From: JANNOG01 sp050329415
GTDB taxonomy: Bacteria; Actinomycetota; Actinomycetes; Actinomycetales; JBBAYJ01
Reading direction: 5' to 3'
Assembly (NCBI GenBank): GCA_050329415.1
Contig: JBHJOS010000034.1
Span: 1-22,343 of the forward strand
DNA: 22,343 nt
Under the pieces are notes generated by a model. That model had not been told where the DNA came from. It did no database searches and worked only from the letters and a program-made list of their open reading frames with translations. The translations under genes and the position numbers were made by a program. Within the stretch, counting starts at the first letter, position 1. Each line of letters starts with the position of its first letter. This document shows positions 7,335 to 14,710 of the stretch, one piece after another.

Positions 7335-7916
7335 TCAGGGCCTGGCCAGGGCGAGGTCCAGCTCCCGGACGGCTTCTTCGGTGGTCAGGGCTCCGGTGAG
7401 CGTGCGCTGGGCGAGGCCGTCGGCGAGAGCGACCAGGCGTCGGGCATGGCCGGGGTCGCGGCCGACGCGGCCGAGCAGACGCGCCACCTCGTTCTCGAGC
7501 CCGGTCTGGGCCTGGACCACGATGTCGGCGACGTGAGGGTCGACCACGGTGTGGGCGACGAACGCCGCCCACACCCGGGCGCCGAGCCGGTAGGGCGTGG
7601 ACTGGTCGAAGGAGTGGCTCAGCAGTGTGCGCACCTGATCCAGAGGATCCGTCTCGGGCCCGGGGGAGGGCGCAGGGGAGTCGGCCTCTCCTGGACCGGA
7701 GGTGGCGGCTGCGGCGAGGTCGGCCATGGCCCGGCACGAGAAGCGCAGCATCTCCTCCCGGCTGGGGAAGTAGTGCTGGATCCGTCCCACCGACATGGCG
7801 CCGGCGGCCGCGACCCGGCGCATGGTGGTCCCCTCGATCCCGTGCTCGCTGACCGTCGCCCACACGGCGTGCGCGATGTCCCGCCGGCGGGCGTCGTGAT
7901 CGGTGGACGGCGACAC
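7335..7916 (-). CDS. TetR-family transcriptional regulator
   Basis: A 193-residue TetR protein. The N-terminal helix-turn-helix (residues about 8-60) reads RRDIAHAVWATVSEHGIEGT then MRRVAAAGAMSVGRIQHYFP then SREEML. The C-terminal ligand domain is of normal size and includes a family-typical LVALADGLAQRTLTG helix. I chose GTG 7916, not ATG 7949, because TACGGT at 7928-7923 is placed for a leaderless start there, and 7917-7977 is better explained as a divergent promoter. It faces an alpha/beta hydrolase gene 61 nt away and probably represses that gene and itself. Confidence 0.93.
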   Translation of the reverse strand: MSPSTDHDARRRDIAHAVWATVSEHGIEGTTMRRVAAAGAMSVGRIQHYFPSREEMLRFSCRAMADLAAAATSGPGEADSPAPSPGPETDPLDQVRTLLSHSFDQSTPYRLGARVWAAFVAHTVVDPHVADIVVQAQTGLENEVARLLGRVGRDPGHARRLVALADGLAQRTLTGALTTEEAVRELDLALARP

Positions 7917-7922
7917 GACGTC

Positions 7923-7928
7923 ACCGTA
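7923..7928 (-). promoter_or_regulatory. -10 box of the leaderless TetR transcript
   Basis: TACGGT on the minus strand fits TAnnnT and ends 6 nt before GTG 7916. A poor -35 candidate ATGACA lies at 7949-7944 with a 15-nt spacer. The call rests mainly on the mirror-image geometry with the plus-strand promoter. Confidence 0.4.
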
Positions 7929-7930
7929 GC

Positions 7931-7995
7931 AATACGTACGACTTGTCATCGGGGCGCCTCGCCCCTAGCCTGCCTCCGTGCAGTACAAGCGTATT
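7931..7995. promoter_or_regulatory. Pair of inverted candidate TetR operators
   Basis: AATACGTACGACTT (7931-7944, plus strand) and AATACGCTTGTACT (7995-7982, minus strand) share 8 of 14 positions, including the leading AATACG, in opposite orientations. The downstream one is itself a near-palindrome (AGTAC-AAGC-GTATT on the plus strand). One touches the -35 box, the other lies just past the expected transcription start, a usual arrangement for repression by the adjacent TetR. Assignment to this regulator is inferred. Confidence 0.45.
7943..7971 (+). promoter_or_regulatory. Leaderless promoter of the alpha/beta hydrolase gene
   Basis: TTGTCA (7943-7948) and TAGCCT (7966-7971) are separated by 17 nt, and GTG 7978 begins 7 nt after the -10 box. 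This is a strong housekeeping-type promoter with a leaderless start. Confidence 0.65.
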
Positions 7996-8614
7996 GAGAC
8001 GGCCGGTGCTGGCAACCGTCGGTCTCGCTGGGCACGGCGGGGTCGCCGGGTGCTGCGTGCGGTCGTGGTCGTCCTGGCCGTCGTCGCGCTGGTGATGCTG
8101 GTGGTGCCGAGGGAGTCGCAGGTCGGCAACTTCCGCACGGTGGCCGGCCGCGCGGACTACCTCGACGCCTACGAGCAGGTGCTGCAGCAGCTGCCAGCCC
8201 CGACCAGCGCACACGACGTACCCACCGCCTACGGCCCCGCCCGCGTCTACGAGTGGTCCGTCGAGCCGTCCGAGCCGGGCGCGGTCTCGGCGCGACCGGT
8301 GGTGCTGCTGCCGGGTCGGACCACCGGTGCCCCGATGTGGCGGGACAACCTGCCGACCCTGATCGGGCAGCGGCGAATCATCGCCGTGGACGCCCTCGGC
8401 GACGCCGGCCTGTCCGCGCAGACCGTTCCCATCACCAGCATGGCCGAGCAGGCCGACTGGCTCGGCGACGTCCTGGACGACGTCTCCCCATCTGCCCCGG
8501 TTCATCTGGTCGGCCACTCCTTTGGCGGTGCGACGGCAGCCGCCTACGCCCGCGCGCATCCCGATCGGGTCGCGAGCCTGACCCTGCTGGAGCCCATCTT
8601 CACCCTCGCCTCCC
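7978..8614 (+). pseudogene. Alpha/beta hydrolase, 3'-truncated
   Basis: The intact part encodes about 212 residues. A basic N terminus and one membrane segment (about 25-42, VVVVLAVVALVMLVV) come first, then the hydrolase fold with VVLLPGRTTGAPMWRDNLP, IAVDALGDAGLS and the nucleophile elbow GHSFGG (Ser near residue 182), ending RVASLTLLEPIFTLA. After about 8614 the frame reads antisense through other genes to 10350, so the acid and histidine of the triad are missing. The start GTG 7978 fits the leaderless promoter. The substrate is unknown. Loss of the lid and C-terminal catalytic residues makes activity unlikely unless the join is an assembly error. Confidence 0.75.
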
Positions 8615-9366
8615 CGCCGCACCCGCCTCGGGTACAGCGACGCGTACACCGCGCCCAGCAGCGTGCCGTACGAACCGGAGGAGTACGTGATCTCTCGTTC
8701 CCCGAGGGCGCGGCGCAGCCGGTCCATGTCTCGCGCGACGTTGTTGGTGCTCACCGTGCTCGCGAAGGTTCCGTCCAGCTCCGCGCACTCCGCCGCGAAA
8801 TCGTGGCTGAACTGGTCGAACGCGGCCGCGACGGCGACGTCGTCGGCCAGGTCGGACGGCAGGTCCACGTTCCCCGGCTGGCACTGGATCGGTCGGCTGT
8901 CTCCGACGCCGCGCGGGTCGAAACTCACGACGTCGAACTGTTCCCGGATCGGGGCGAACACCGGCGCGAAGGCGATGGTGCCGGTGACGAAGTCGACCCC
9001 GGAGAGCCCCGGCCCCCCCGGGTTGGTGAACAGCACGCCGATGCGCCGGTCGGGATCGGTGGCCCTGGTCCGGGCGACGGCCATGTCGAACGTCTCGCCC
9101 CGGGGCTCGTCGTAGTCCACCGGCAGGGTGAGGACGCCGCAGTCCACGGCGGGGTTGTCGGCGCACGGCTGCCAGTCGATGGCCTTCGGTCGGTAGCGCT
9201 CGGCGGACAGGGTGGTGGCGTCCATGCGGGTGTCCGGGACCACTCCGGGGTCGGCGGGATCAGAGGACACGGGGGAGGAGCCAGAGAGCTGGATCACGCC
9301 CAAGGTCATGACGCCGATCGCGATCGTGCTGATGTGTCGCAAGGCGGGGGATGTCGACAGGGTCAC
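8614..9366 (-). pseudogene. Secreted TAP-like alpha/beta hydrolase, 3'-truncated
   Basis: About 250 residues of a tripeptidyl-aminopeptidase-like hydrolase. The N terminus is a signal peptide (HISTIAIGVMTLGVIQLSG). Family motifs follow: WQPCADNPAVDCGVLTLPVDY, VLFTNPGGPGLSG, FDVVSFDPRGVGDSRP, and the nucleophile elbow SGSYGTLLGAVYASLYPRRV. Homology stops there and the frame continues antisense through the facing hydrolase to 7921. The Asp and His of the triad and the C-terminal TAP domain are absent. GTG 9366 is preferred over ATG 9372 because GAGGAG (9380-9375) is 8 nt from the GTG but only 2 nt from the ATG. Homologues are exported peptidases. Confidence 0.75.
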
Positions 9367-9468
9367 GATCATGACTCCTCGGTCCGGGTCGATCAGGGAA
9401 CGTCGCGACCGTATGGAGCACGTCCTCGGACAAGCATCCGTACCCGGTACGGAGACCCCGCGACGCGG

Positions 9469-10125
9469 CTACGCAAGGACTCGGCGCGGGGCGAGCCCGC
9501 CGGGGGTCGTCATGGCGAGGGCGCCGTGCGCGGCGCCGTGGTCGACGGCGGTCTGCAACGACTCCCCTTCCAGCAGCCCGTAGATCAGCCCGGAGGCGAA
9601 GGAGTCGCCGCCCCCGACCCGGTCGAGGATCTCCAGACCCTCCCGGTGGGTGGCCTGGACCAGCCCGTCCCCGGGCGACCACGCGCCCGCGCCCCAGTCG
9701 TTCACGGTCGCGGTGCGCACCGTCCGCATGGTCGTCGCGATGACTGGAGGTTCGGGAATGTCGCGGCCACCTTCTTGATCATCCCGTGGAGGCCCTCGAC
9801 GGGCAGGGTCGACAGGTTCTCGTCGACGCCGTCGACCTCGAACCCGAGGCTCGCGGTGAAGTCCTCCTCGTTGCCGATCATCACGTCGACGAAGGGGGCG
9901 ATGGCCCCGGTCGACCTCTTGGGCCTTGGCCTGGCCGCCGATCGATCGCCAGAGGCTGGGGCGGTAGTTGAGGTCGTAGGAGACCACCGTCCCGGCGTCG
10001 CGGGCGGCCATGACCGCCTCGATGACCGTCTCCGCGGTGCTCTCGCTCAGCGCCGCGAAGATCCCGCCGGTGTGGAACCACCGGACGGCGTCGATCCGAC
10101 CCACATCCCCTGGCGGGCGTACGAC
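9469..10125 (-). pseudogene. PfkB-family sugar kinase (KDG-kinase-like), truncated and twice frameshifted
   Basis: Three adjacent segments in two frames rebuild the C-terminal two thirds of a PfkB carbohydrate kinase: VRWFHTGGIFAALSESTAET and VSYDLNYRPSLWRSIGG (about 9925-10105), then MIGNEEDFTASLGFEVDGVD (about 9750-9880), then ATTMRTVRTATVNDWGAG and LDRVGGGDSFASGLIYG (9469-9745). GGGDSF holds the catalytic aspartate of PfkB signature 2. The first frame break is explained by one extra G in a GGGG run near 9915, the second by one missing G at CAG(G)TC near 9750. The N-terminal third, with the sugar-binding glycines, is absent upstream of about 10125, and the usual end is replaced. The best family guess is 2-dehydro-3-deoxygluconokinase-like. 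Confidence 0.8.
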
Positions 10126-10394
10126 GTCGATGGTGACGGCCCCTCTGGTGCATCGATACACCGGCGGCGTACGGGCCCCTGCCCGCCGGACGAGTGCCGA
10201 GTGACGCAACGCCCCACCGGAGGCGTCGCCCGGGCCGGATGCTCGACCACGGCGACGGGCGCGGTGGCTTCTACCCGTCCTGCCCAAGACGCGCCAGAGT
10301 GGCTCATGTCGCATCAGCTCGGCGCAACCGGGTCCCCAGCTCTGGCGTGACTGTGCGAACCGGCCGGGCCAGGACGGAACAGGGTGCGAGGGCT

Positions 10395-10401
10395 GAGGGA
10401 G
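10395..10401 (+). promoter_or_regulatory. Ribosome-binding site fixing the flavocytochrome start
   Basis: GAGGGAG is spaced 7 nt from GTG 10409 and selects that codon over GTG 10415 and later starts, so the long disordered N terminus is probably translated. Confidence 0.6.
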
Positions 10402-10408
10402 CGTCCGC

Positions 10409-12019
10409 GTGGCGGTGCCGACGCAATCACATGAACGATCACATCTCCCGGGCACGACTCCTGAGTCCCGTCGGCACTTCGTCGACACCGCGGTGCCGCT
10501 ACGAGCACGACCCCGACCCGGAGCACCGGGGTGGCCGCAAGCCGCCGTTCGACCCCAGGCCTACGGCCCCGGCCACGCGACCCCGGTGCGCGGCGTCCGT
10601 CCGTCCGCGCTCGACACGTCGCCGGGACGAGGTCGCCATGCGCGCAGCGGCGATCGCTGGTGGACCGAACGGCCCGATGCCACGCGACAGGTCCTCATCG
10701 GACTCGCCTGGGCGTCGATGGCGATCGCCCTGCTCATCTTTGTCCGGGACGACGGCTTGGAAGACCTCTCCAGCGGCGACGCGGCGACGTTCCTGGGTGG
10801 TCTGGGGCATCTGTGCGCTCTCGTCGCCACCGACCTCATGGCGCTCCAGGTCATCCTCATGTCCCGGGTGCCGGTCATCGAAGGGGCCTTCGGCCAGGAC
10901 CGAATCGTCCGACGTCATCGCGTCATCGGCATGGTCGCGATCATCGTGCTCATCGGTCATCCCCTCTTCCGTGCCTCGTCCCGCGCCGTCGAGGAGGGCA
11001 CGTCGTGGCTGGAGGCGTTCGTCGCCTTCGTCCGGGAGCACTGGGACGTCGCGCTGGCCCTCGTCGGGATAGTCGGACTGTTCGTCGCCATCGCGACGTC
11101 GCTCAACCCGCTGCGGCGCAAGCTGAGCTTCGAGGTCTGGCACCTGCTGCACCTCAACGCCTACCTCGCCGTGTTCCTCGCCCTCCCGCACGAGATCATG
11201 ACCGGTCGGGCCTTCCAGGAGTCGCCCGCCGCGACGGTCTACTGGATCGGCTTCCACCTGTTGGCGTTGTGGCTGCTGCTGCGGTACCGGCTCTTCGAGC
11301 CGCTGGTGCGGTCGATGCGGCATCAGCTCGCCGTCGACCGGGTCGTGCCGGAAACCCCCGGACACGTCTCGGTGTATCTGCGGGGGCGGCGGCTGAACGC
11401 GATCGACGTCCGCGCCGGTCAGTTCTTCCAGTGGCGGTTCCTCGATCGCGCCGGCTGGCTGCGGACGAACCCCTTCTCGCTGTCCGCGGCCCCGGGGGCG
11501 ACGACGTGGCGGATCACCGTCAAGACCGCCGGGGACAGCGGAGGCCGGATCTCGTCCCTGCTGCCGGGGACATGGGTCGCCGTGGAAGGCCCGTACGGTG
11601 TGCTCACCGAGCGGGCGCGGACCCGGCAGCGGGTGGCGTTCTTCGCGTCGGGGGTCGGCGTCACGCCGATGCGGGCACTGGCCGAGGAGATGGCGTACGA
11701 GCCCGGCGACGCGATCCTCGTCTACCGCACTCGATCCGTCGACGAGGCCCTGTTCCGCAACGAGTTCGCGCGGCTGGAGCGGAACCGCGGGCTCGAGGTC
11801 GTGTATCTCGATGGGCCGCGGAATCGGCATCGGGAGAGCTGGCTGCCCGCCGCCGCCGGGCACCTCGACGATGTGCAGGCACTGCGCGCCGTCGTGCCCG
11901 ACATCACCACCCGCGACGTGTTCGTCTGCGGCGGCAAGCAGTGGGCGGCGACCCTCCGCGCCGCCTTGAGCGACGCCGGAGTGCCCAGGGACGCCGTCCA
12001 CGACGAGAGTTTCGACTGA
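10409..12019 (+). CDS. Ferric-reductase-like transmembrane flavocytochrome oxidoreductase
   Basis: A 536-residue membrane flavocytochrome. About 90 disordered residues precede a ferric-reductase-like heme domain (about 95-290). Likely heme ligands are H170 and H184 in one helix (RRHRVIGM to IGHPLF) and H245 or H248 with H261 in another (EVWHLLHLN to ALPHEI). A ferredoxin-reductase-type FAD domain follows, with LRTNPFSLSAAP and GRISSLLPGTWVAVEGPYG, then a NAD(P)H domain with FFASGVGVTPMRALAEEM and the terminal VFVCGGKQW. It should pass electrons from NAD(P)H through FAD and heme across the membrane, to a metal or other acceptor that cannot be identified. GAGGGAG (10395-10401) lies 7 nt before GTG 10409, fixing the start. 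Confidence 0.9.
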   Translation: MAVPTQSHERSHLPGTTPESRRHFVDTAVPLRARPRPGAPGWPQAAVRPQAYGPGHATPVRGVRPSALDTSPGRGRHARSGDRWWTERPDATRQVLIGLAWASMAIALLIFVRDDGLEDLSSGDAATFLGGLGHLCALVATDLMALQVILMSRVPVIEGAFGQDRIVRRHRVIGMVAIIVLIGHPLFRASSRAVEEGTSWLEAFVAFVREHWDVALALVGIVGLFVAIATSLNPLRRKLSFEVWHLLHLNAYLAVFLALPHEIMTGRAFQESPAATVYWIGFHLLALWLLLRYRLFEPLVRSMRHQLAVDRVVPETPGHVSVYLRGRRLNAIDVRAGQFFQWRFLDRAGWLRTNPFSLSAAPGATTWRITVKTAGDSGGRISSLLPGTWVAVEGPYGVLTERARTRQRVAFFASGVGVTPMRALAEEMAYEPGDAILVYRTRSVDEALFRNEFARLERNRGLEVVYLDGPRNRHRESWLPAAAGHLDDVQALRAVVPDITTRDVFVCGGKQWAATLRAALSDAGVPRDAVHDESFD

Positions 12020-12079
12020 CAGCCGCCGAGACCCGCACCGACGACCTCACCCCGCTGCGGCGAGACGCCTTCGCGCGGT

Positions 12080-12679
12080 TCACCGGTCGTGCTCCTCGTC
12101 GCAGGTCTGCCACCACTCGCTCACGACGGTGAGCGGTCGTCCGCCGCGGATGATCACCGTCGTCCTCCCGAGCAGCCTGTCCGGAGTGCAGGACAGCACC
12201 TCGGCGATCCAGCCGCGACGACCGCCGGGGGCCCCGCCGAGCAGGATCCGGTCGCAGGCCTGGACGTCGAGGACGTCTCCGAGGGGCCGGTCCGAGGTCT
12301 GCAGCGCGACCCGCTCCGCGGGCAGCAGGCGTTCGACGGCGAGATACGACTCGCCGACGGCGATCGCCGCCCCGGTGGCGGCGGTTCGCAGGATCACCAG
12401 CCGGGCGACGAGCGGATGACCCGGCGGGACGTCGAGACGCCCTGCCATCGCCGCATCGGCCGACTTCGTGCCGGAGTCGACGCGATCGGCGTAGACGTCG
12501 CCTCCGAGCTGCCTGCGCAGCGTCATCGTGAAGGCCGACGTGCCCAGCCGTTCACGATCCGACCGATGCCGCACGGTGGGCCCGTCGTCGCCCGCCACGG
12601 CACGGGGAGGCGGCACCGCGGCGGGGTGAGCGCGCCCGGCCGGGTCGGCGATGTCGGAGACAGCTGGGGGAGGGGTCAT
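12080..12679 (-). CDS. Chorismate-lyase/UTRA-fold-like protein (DUF98-like)
   Basis: A 199-residue soluble protein. After about 45 disordered residues it shows a pattern I associate with the chorismate-lyase-like fold: ARLVILRTAATGAAIAVGES, then LAVERLLPAERVALQTSDRP, then LGDVL, and a terminal IRGGRPLTVVSEWW. Relatives include DUF98/UbiC-type enzymes that cleave chorismate to 4-hydroxybenzoate and ligand-binding UTRA domains. There is no DNA-binding domain, so an enzyme or binding protein is likelier than a regulator. GGAGGT at 12688-12683 precedes ATG 12679 by only 3 nt, so the exact start is uncertain. It converges with the flavocytochrome gene, 60 nt away. Confidence 0.6.
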   Translation of the reverse strand: MTPPPAVSDIADPAGRAHPAAVPPPRAVAGDDGPTVRHRSDRERLGTSAFTMTLRRQLGGDVYADRVDSGTKSADAAMAGRLDVPPGHPLVARLVILRTAATGAAIAVGESYLAVERLLPAERVALQTSDRPLGDVLDVQACDRILLGGAPGGRRGWIAEVLSCTPDRLLGRTTVIIRGGRPLTVVSEWWQTCDEEHDR

Positions 12680-12733
12680 GAGACCTCCGCTCGTGACGGG
12701 GGCGGGGGGACGTGCGAGTGACCGCGTCCGACG

Positions 12734-12767
12734 CCTGCGGCCGATGGATCGGACCGGTCGGCGCAGG
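12734..12767. other. RNA hairpin upstream of the chorismate-lyase-like gene
   Basis: CCTGC-G-GCCGA (12734-12744) pairs with TCGGC-GCAGG (12758-12767), leaving a single bulged G and a 13-nt loop. It lies 55 nt upstream of ATG 12679 on the strand that would carry its leader. Confidence 0.4.
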
Positions 12768-12804
12768 ACGAAGGGGCCGACACCCGGTCTGATCCGAGAG
12801 CCGA

Positions 12805-12836
12805 CTACGGGCCGTCGCAGGGGCGACGACCCGTAG
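12805..12836. terminator. Strong hairpin, terminator-like or leader structure
   Basis: CTACGGG-C-CGTCGC (12805-12818) pairs with GCGACG-A-CCCGTAG (12823-12836) around the loop AGGG: 13 pairs with one symmetrical C/A mismatch. No T run follows on either strand, so it may be a factor-independent terminator of the GC-rich type or part of a structured 5' leader for the minus-strand gene at 12679. Between 12680 and 13432 I see no confident gene. Confidence 0.45.
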
Positions 12837-12972
12837 GAGGTCTACCCGGCGGCGGTCACGCCGGACGGTCGAAGCGGCGAGAACGGTCCTTTCGGATGGT
12901 TCCGTGAGGGCCGTCCGGAGGCCTGTCGTGAGGCCGCCGCGGCGGCCGGACGTCTGCGGGGTCCCGGCTCGG

Positions 12973-13188
12973 TCAGGAACGCCTCACGCGGACGCGGGTC
13001 CCGGTGGTTCGCCCCGCTCGGCTCGGCCCGTCCGGGCGGAGGCGTCCGTCCGCCCCGGTCGCGAGCACGACGCCCAGCAGGAGGGGGCGGGTGGTCCCCC
13101 ACAGCAGGGGACCGAAGGCCAGTGGCAGCATGAGGAGCGGGGCGATGACGATCGCGGCCGCGAGCGCGAGCCACCAGTCGGTCCTCAT
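12973..13188 (-). CDS. Possible small membrane protein
   Basis: A 71-residue frame beginning MRTDWWLALAAAIVIAPLLM and continuing through a second hydrophobic stretch (LPLAFGPLLWG, RPLLLGVVLA) before a basic tail with many arginines. The pattern suits a one- or two-span membrane peptide with a positive cytoplasmic end. There is no well-spaced ribosome-binding site before ATG 13188 and no family is recognised, so it may be chance in GC-rich DNA. Confidence 0.3.
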   Translation of the reverse strand: MRTDWWLALAAAIVIAPLLMLPLAFGPLLWGTTRPLLLGVVLATGADGRLRPDGPSRAGRTTGTRVRVRRS

Positions 13189-13432
13189 CTCACCGGAGCT
13201 GGTGGTGCGGGGCTCGTCGGGCGGCGCCCGCCCCGGGGGTCGCGAACCCGCCACCGCCCCGACCTGACCGGTCGCGCCCGTGCCGGCGTGGTGTGACCGG
13301 GTCGAGTCCCAGCCTGTCGCGCCGCCGCACCCGCGGCCACGCAGTCGAGATCACCACCGCGGACGACGAGGTCCGCAGGGGCGGCGACGCCATGGCGATC
13401 CAGCCCGACCCAGCCCCGGGAAAGGGTCGGGG

Positions 13433-14143
13433 TCAGCGATCGCCTGGGCGGGTGCCGGTCGGGTCGCCGGGGAGTCCGACGACGTCGAGGAGCTCGGCGA
13501 CCTCGCGTACCAGCGGCCGGAGGGGGGCCAGCCGGGACGCGGCGGCCAGCCGGACGACGAGCGGCACTGCGCGCCGGACGAGCAGTCGGGAGCGTCGCTG
13601 CCCGGGTGAGGCGTCGTGGACCCAGAACAGGACGAGCCCCATGTGGGCCAGCCACAGCAGCCGGGGAAGATGCTCAGCGAACTCGGCGCCGAGCCGCAGC
13701 CGCGATCCCGCGAGGGCCTCCCGGTACAGGTCGACGGCCGCGTCCCGGGCGGGCGCGCTGGCCTCGCTGAAGGGGGACAGCGGGCTCGACGGGTCGGCGG
13801 CGACGCGGAAGAAGGCGCCGGCGAACTGGTGGTAGGGCTCGGCCACGTCGAGCCAGGCCAGGGCCACCCCGGCGATCCGGTCGACGGGATCGCGGCCGGA
13901 GCGCAGCGCCTCCTGGCTGGCGTCGTGGTGCAGGTGCTGGATGCGCTCGTAGAAGCCCTGGATCAGGTGCTCCTTCGACGCGAAGTAGTAGTAGGTGCTG
14001 CCGAGGCTGACCCCGGCCTCGGTGGCGACCGCCCGCATGGTCGTGCGCTCGTAGCCGCGCTCCTCGAACAGCCGCAGGGCGGTCGCGATGATCCGGTCCC
14101 GGGTGGAGGCTGGATCGGGCGGCCCGGAGTCCTCGGCGACCAT
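13433..14143 (-). CDS. TetR-family transcriptional regulator
   Basis: A 236-residue TetR regulator. The helix-turn-helix (about 12-60) reads STRDRIIATALRLFEERGYE then RTTMRAVATEAGVSLGSTYY then YFASKEHL. The large C-terminal domain contains PYHQFAGAFFRVAADPSSPL and LLWLAHMGLVLFWVHD, as in TetR proteins near lipid or membrane functions. ATG 14143 is used; GTG 14152 is in frame. It lies 59 nt downstream of, and in line with, a small membrane protein whose promoter is flanked by two strong palindromes, so it most likely represses its own operon. Confidence 0.93.
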   Translation of the reverse strand: MVAEDSGPPDPASTRDRIIATALRLFEERGYERTTMRAVATEAGVSLGSTYYYFASKEHLIQGFYERIQHLHHDASQEALRSGRDPVDRIAGVALAWLDVAEPYHQFAGAFFRVAADPSSPLSPFSEASAPARDAAVDLYREALAGSRLRLGAEFAEHLPRLLWLAHMGLVLFWVHDASPGQRRSRLLVRRAVPLVVRLAAASRLAPLRPLVREVAELLDVVGLPGDPTGTRPGDR

Positions 14144-14202
14144 GCCGGGCACGGTAGCGACCGACCGGGCCGGGCCGACCCCGCCACCGGCCGGCCGGGC
14201 GA

Positions 14203-14646
14203 TCATTGGGGCGGAGGGACCGGAGCGGCCGCCTGGGGGACCGGGACGGGAGGCCACGGGCTGGGCGGCCCTGGGATCGGGAAGGGCGGGGGCTGCTGGG
14301 TCCGCAGCCGCCGACGCCGCACGGTGCTGAGGACGAGGAGGTTCGTCAGGTGCAGGACGCCGAGGCCGACGAGCACGATCCCCAGCTTGCGGACCACCTC
14401 CTCGAGGACCGCCCGGGCGTCGTCGACGTCCCCGCCGACGCGCATCGTGAGAGCGACGTAACCGAGGCTGATCAGGTAGAAGCCGACGAGGAGCAGCTGG
14501 TTGACAGCGTGGGCGAGCTCGCCGTCCCCAGGGAACACGTCCCGCAGGAATCGCTGGCCGTTGCGGCTGAGGACGCGCGAGACCCAGACCGTCAGGCCGA
14601 CGGCGAGGGTGAGGTAGACGGCGTACGTGACGAGGACCGGGTCCAT
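14203..14646 (-). CDS. Uncharacterised membrane protein co-transcribed with TetR
   Basis: A 147-residue protein with three hydrophobic segments: VLVTYAVYLTLAVGLTVWV (about 4-22), AVNQLLLVGFYLISLGYVAL (about 48-68) and KLGIVLVGLGVLHLTNLLVL (about 88-108). A proline-rich cytoplasmic tail PPPFPIPGPPSPWPPVPV follows. It belongs to a conserved actinobacterial hypothetical type with no known function. ATG 14646 has AGGGAGG (14657-14651) 4 nt upstream; an earlier ATG 14667 lies inside the operator and is not used. The gene is first in an operon with the TetR at 13433. Confidence 0.85.
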   Translation of the reverse strand: MDPVLVTYAVYLTLAVGLTVWVSRVLSRNGQRFLRDVFPGDGELAHAVNQLLLVGFYLISLGYVALTMRVGGDVDDARAVLEEVVRKLGIVLVGLGVLHLTNLLVLSTVRRRRLRTQQPPPFPIPGPPSPWPPVPVPQAAAPVPPPQ

Positions 14647-14660
14647 GAGGCCTCCCTGAT

Positions 14661-14672
14661 TGAACATGTTCA
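14661..14672. promoter_or_regulatory. TetR operator 1 (perfect palindrome)
   Basis: TGAACATGTTCA is a perfect 12-bp palindrome just downstream of the predicted transcription start and before the ribosome-binding site of the membrane protein gene, where a bound repressor would block elongation. Confidence 0.7.
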
Positions 14673-14681
14673 GTAAGGAGG

Positions 14682-14710
14682 ACGGTAGTGGAGTGTCTGA
14701 ACGTGTTCAA
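14682..14710 (-). promoter_or_regulatory. Promoter of the membrane protein-TetR operon
   Basis: On the minus strand TTGAAC (14710-14705) and TACCGT (14687-14682) are separated by exactly 17 nt, predicting a start near 14675. The -35 box overlaps the distal palindrome and the start is followed by the proximal one. Confidence 0.65.

Noticed and set aside
6349..7863. A 504-residue version of the nitroreductase
   Set aside because: Only the last 141 residues match the family. The upstream part overlaps the TetR gene in another frame.
7978..10350. A 790-residue continuous plus-strand frame
   Set aside because: Only the first 212 residues are a hydrolase. The remainder reads antisense through the facing hydrolase and the sugar kinase and has shadow composition.
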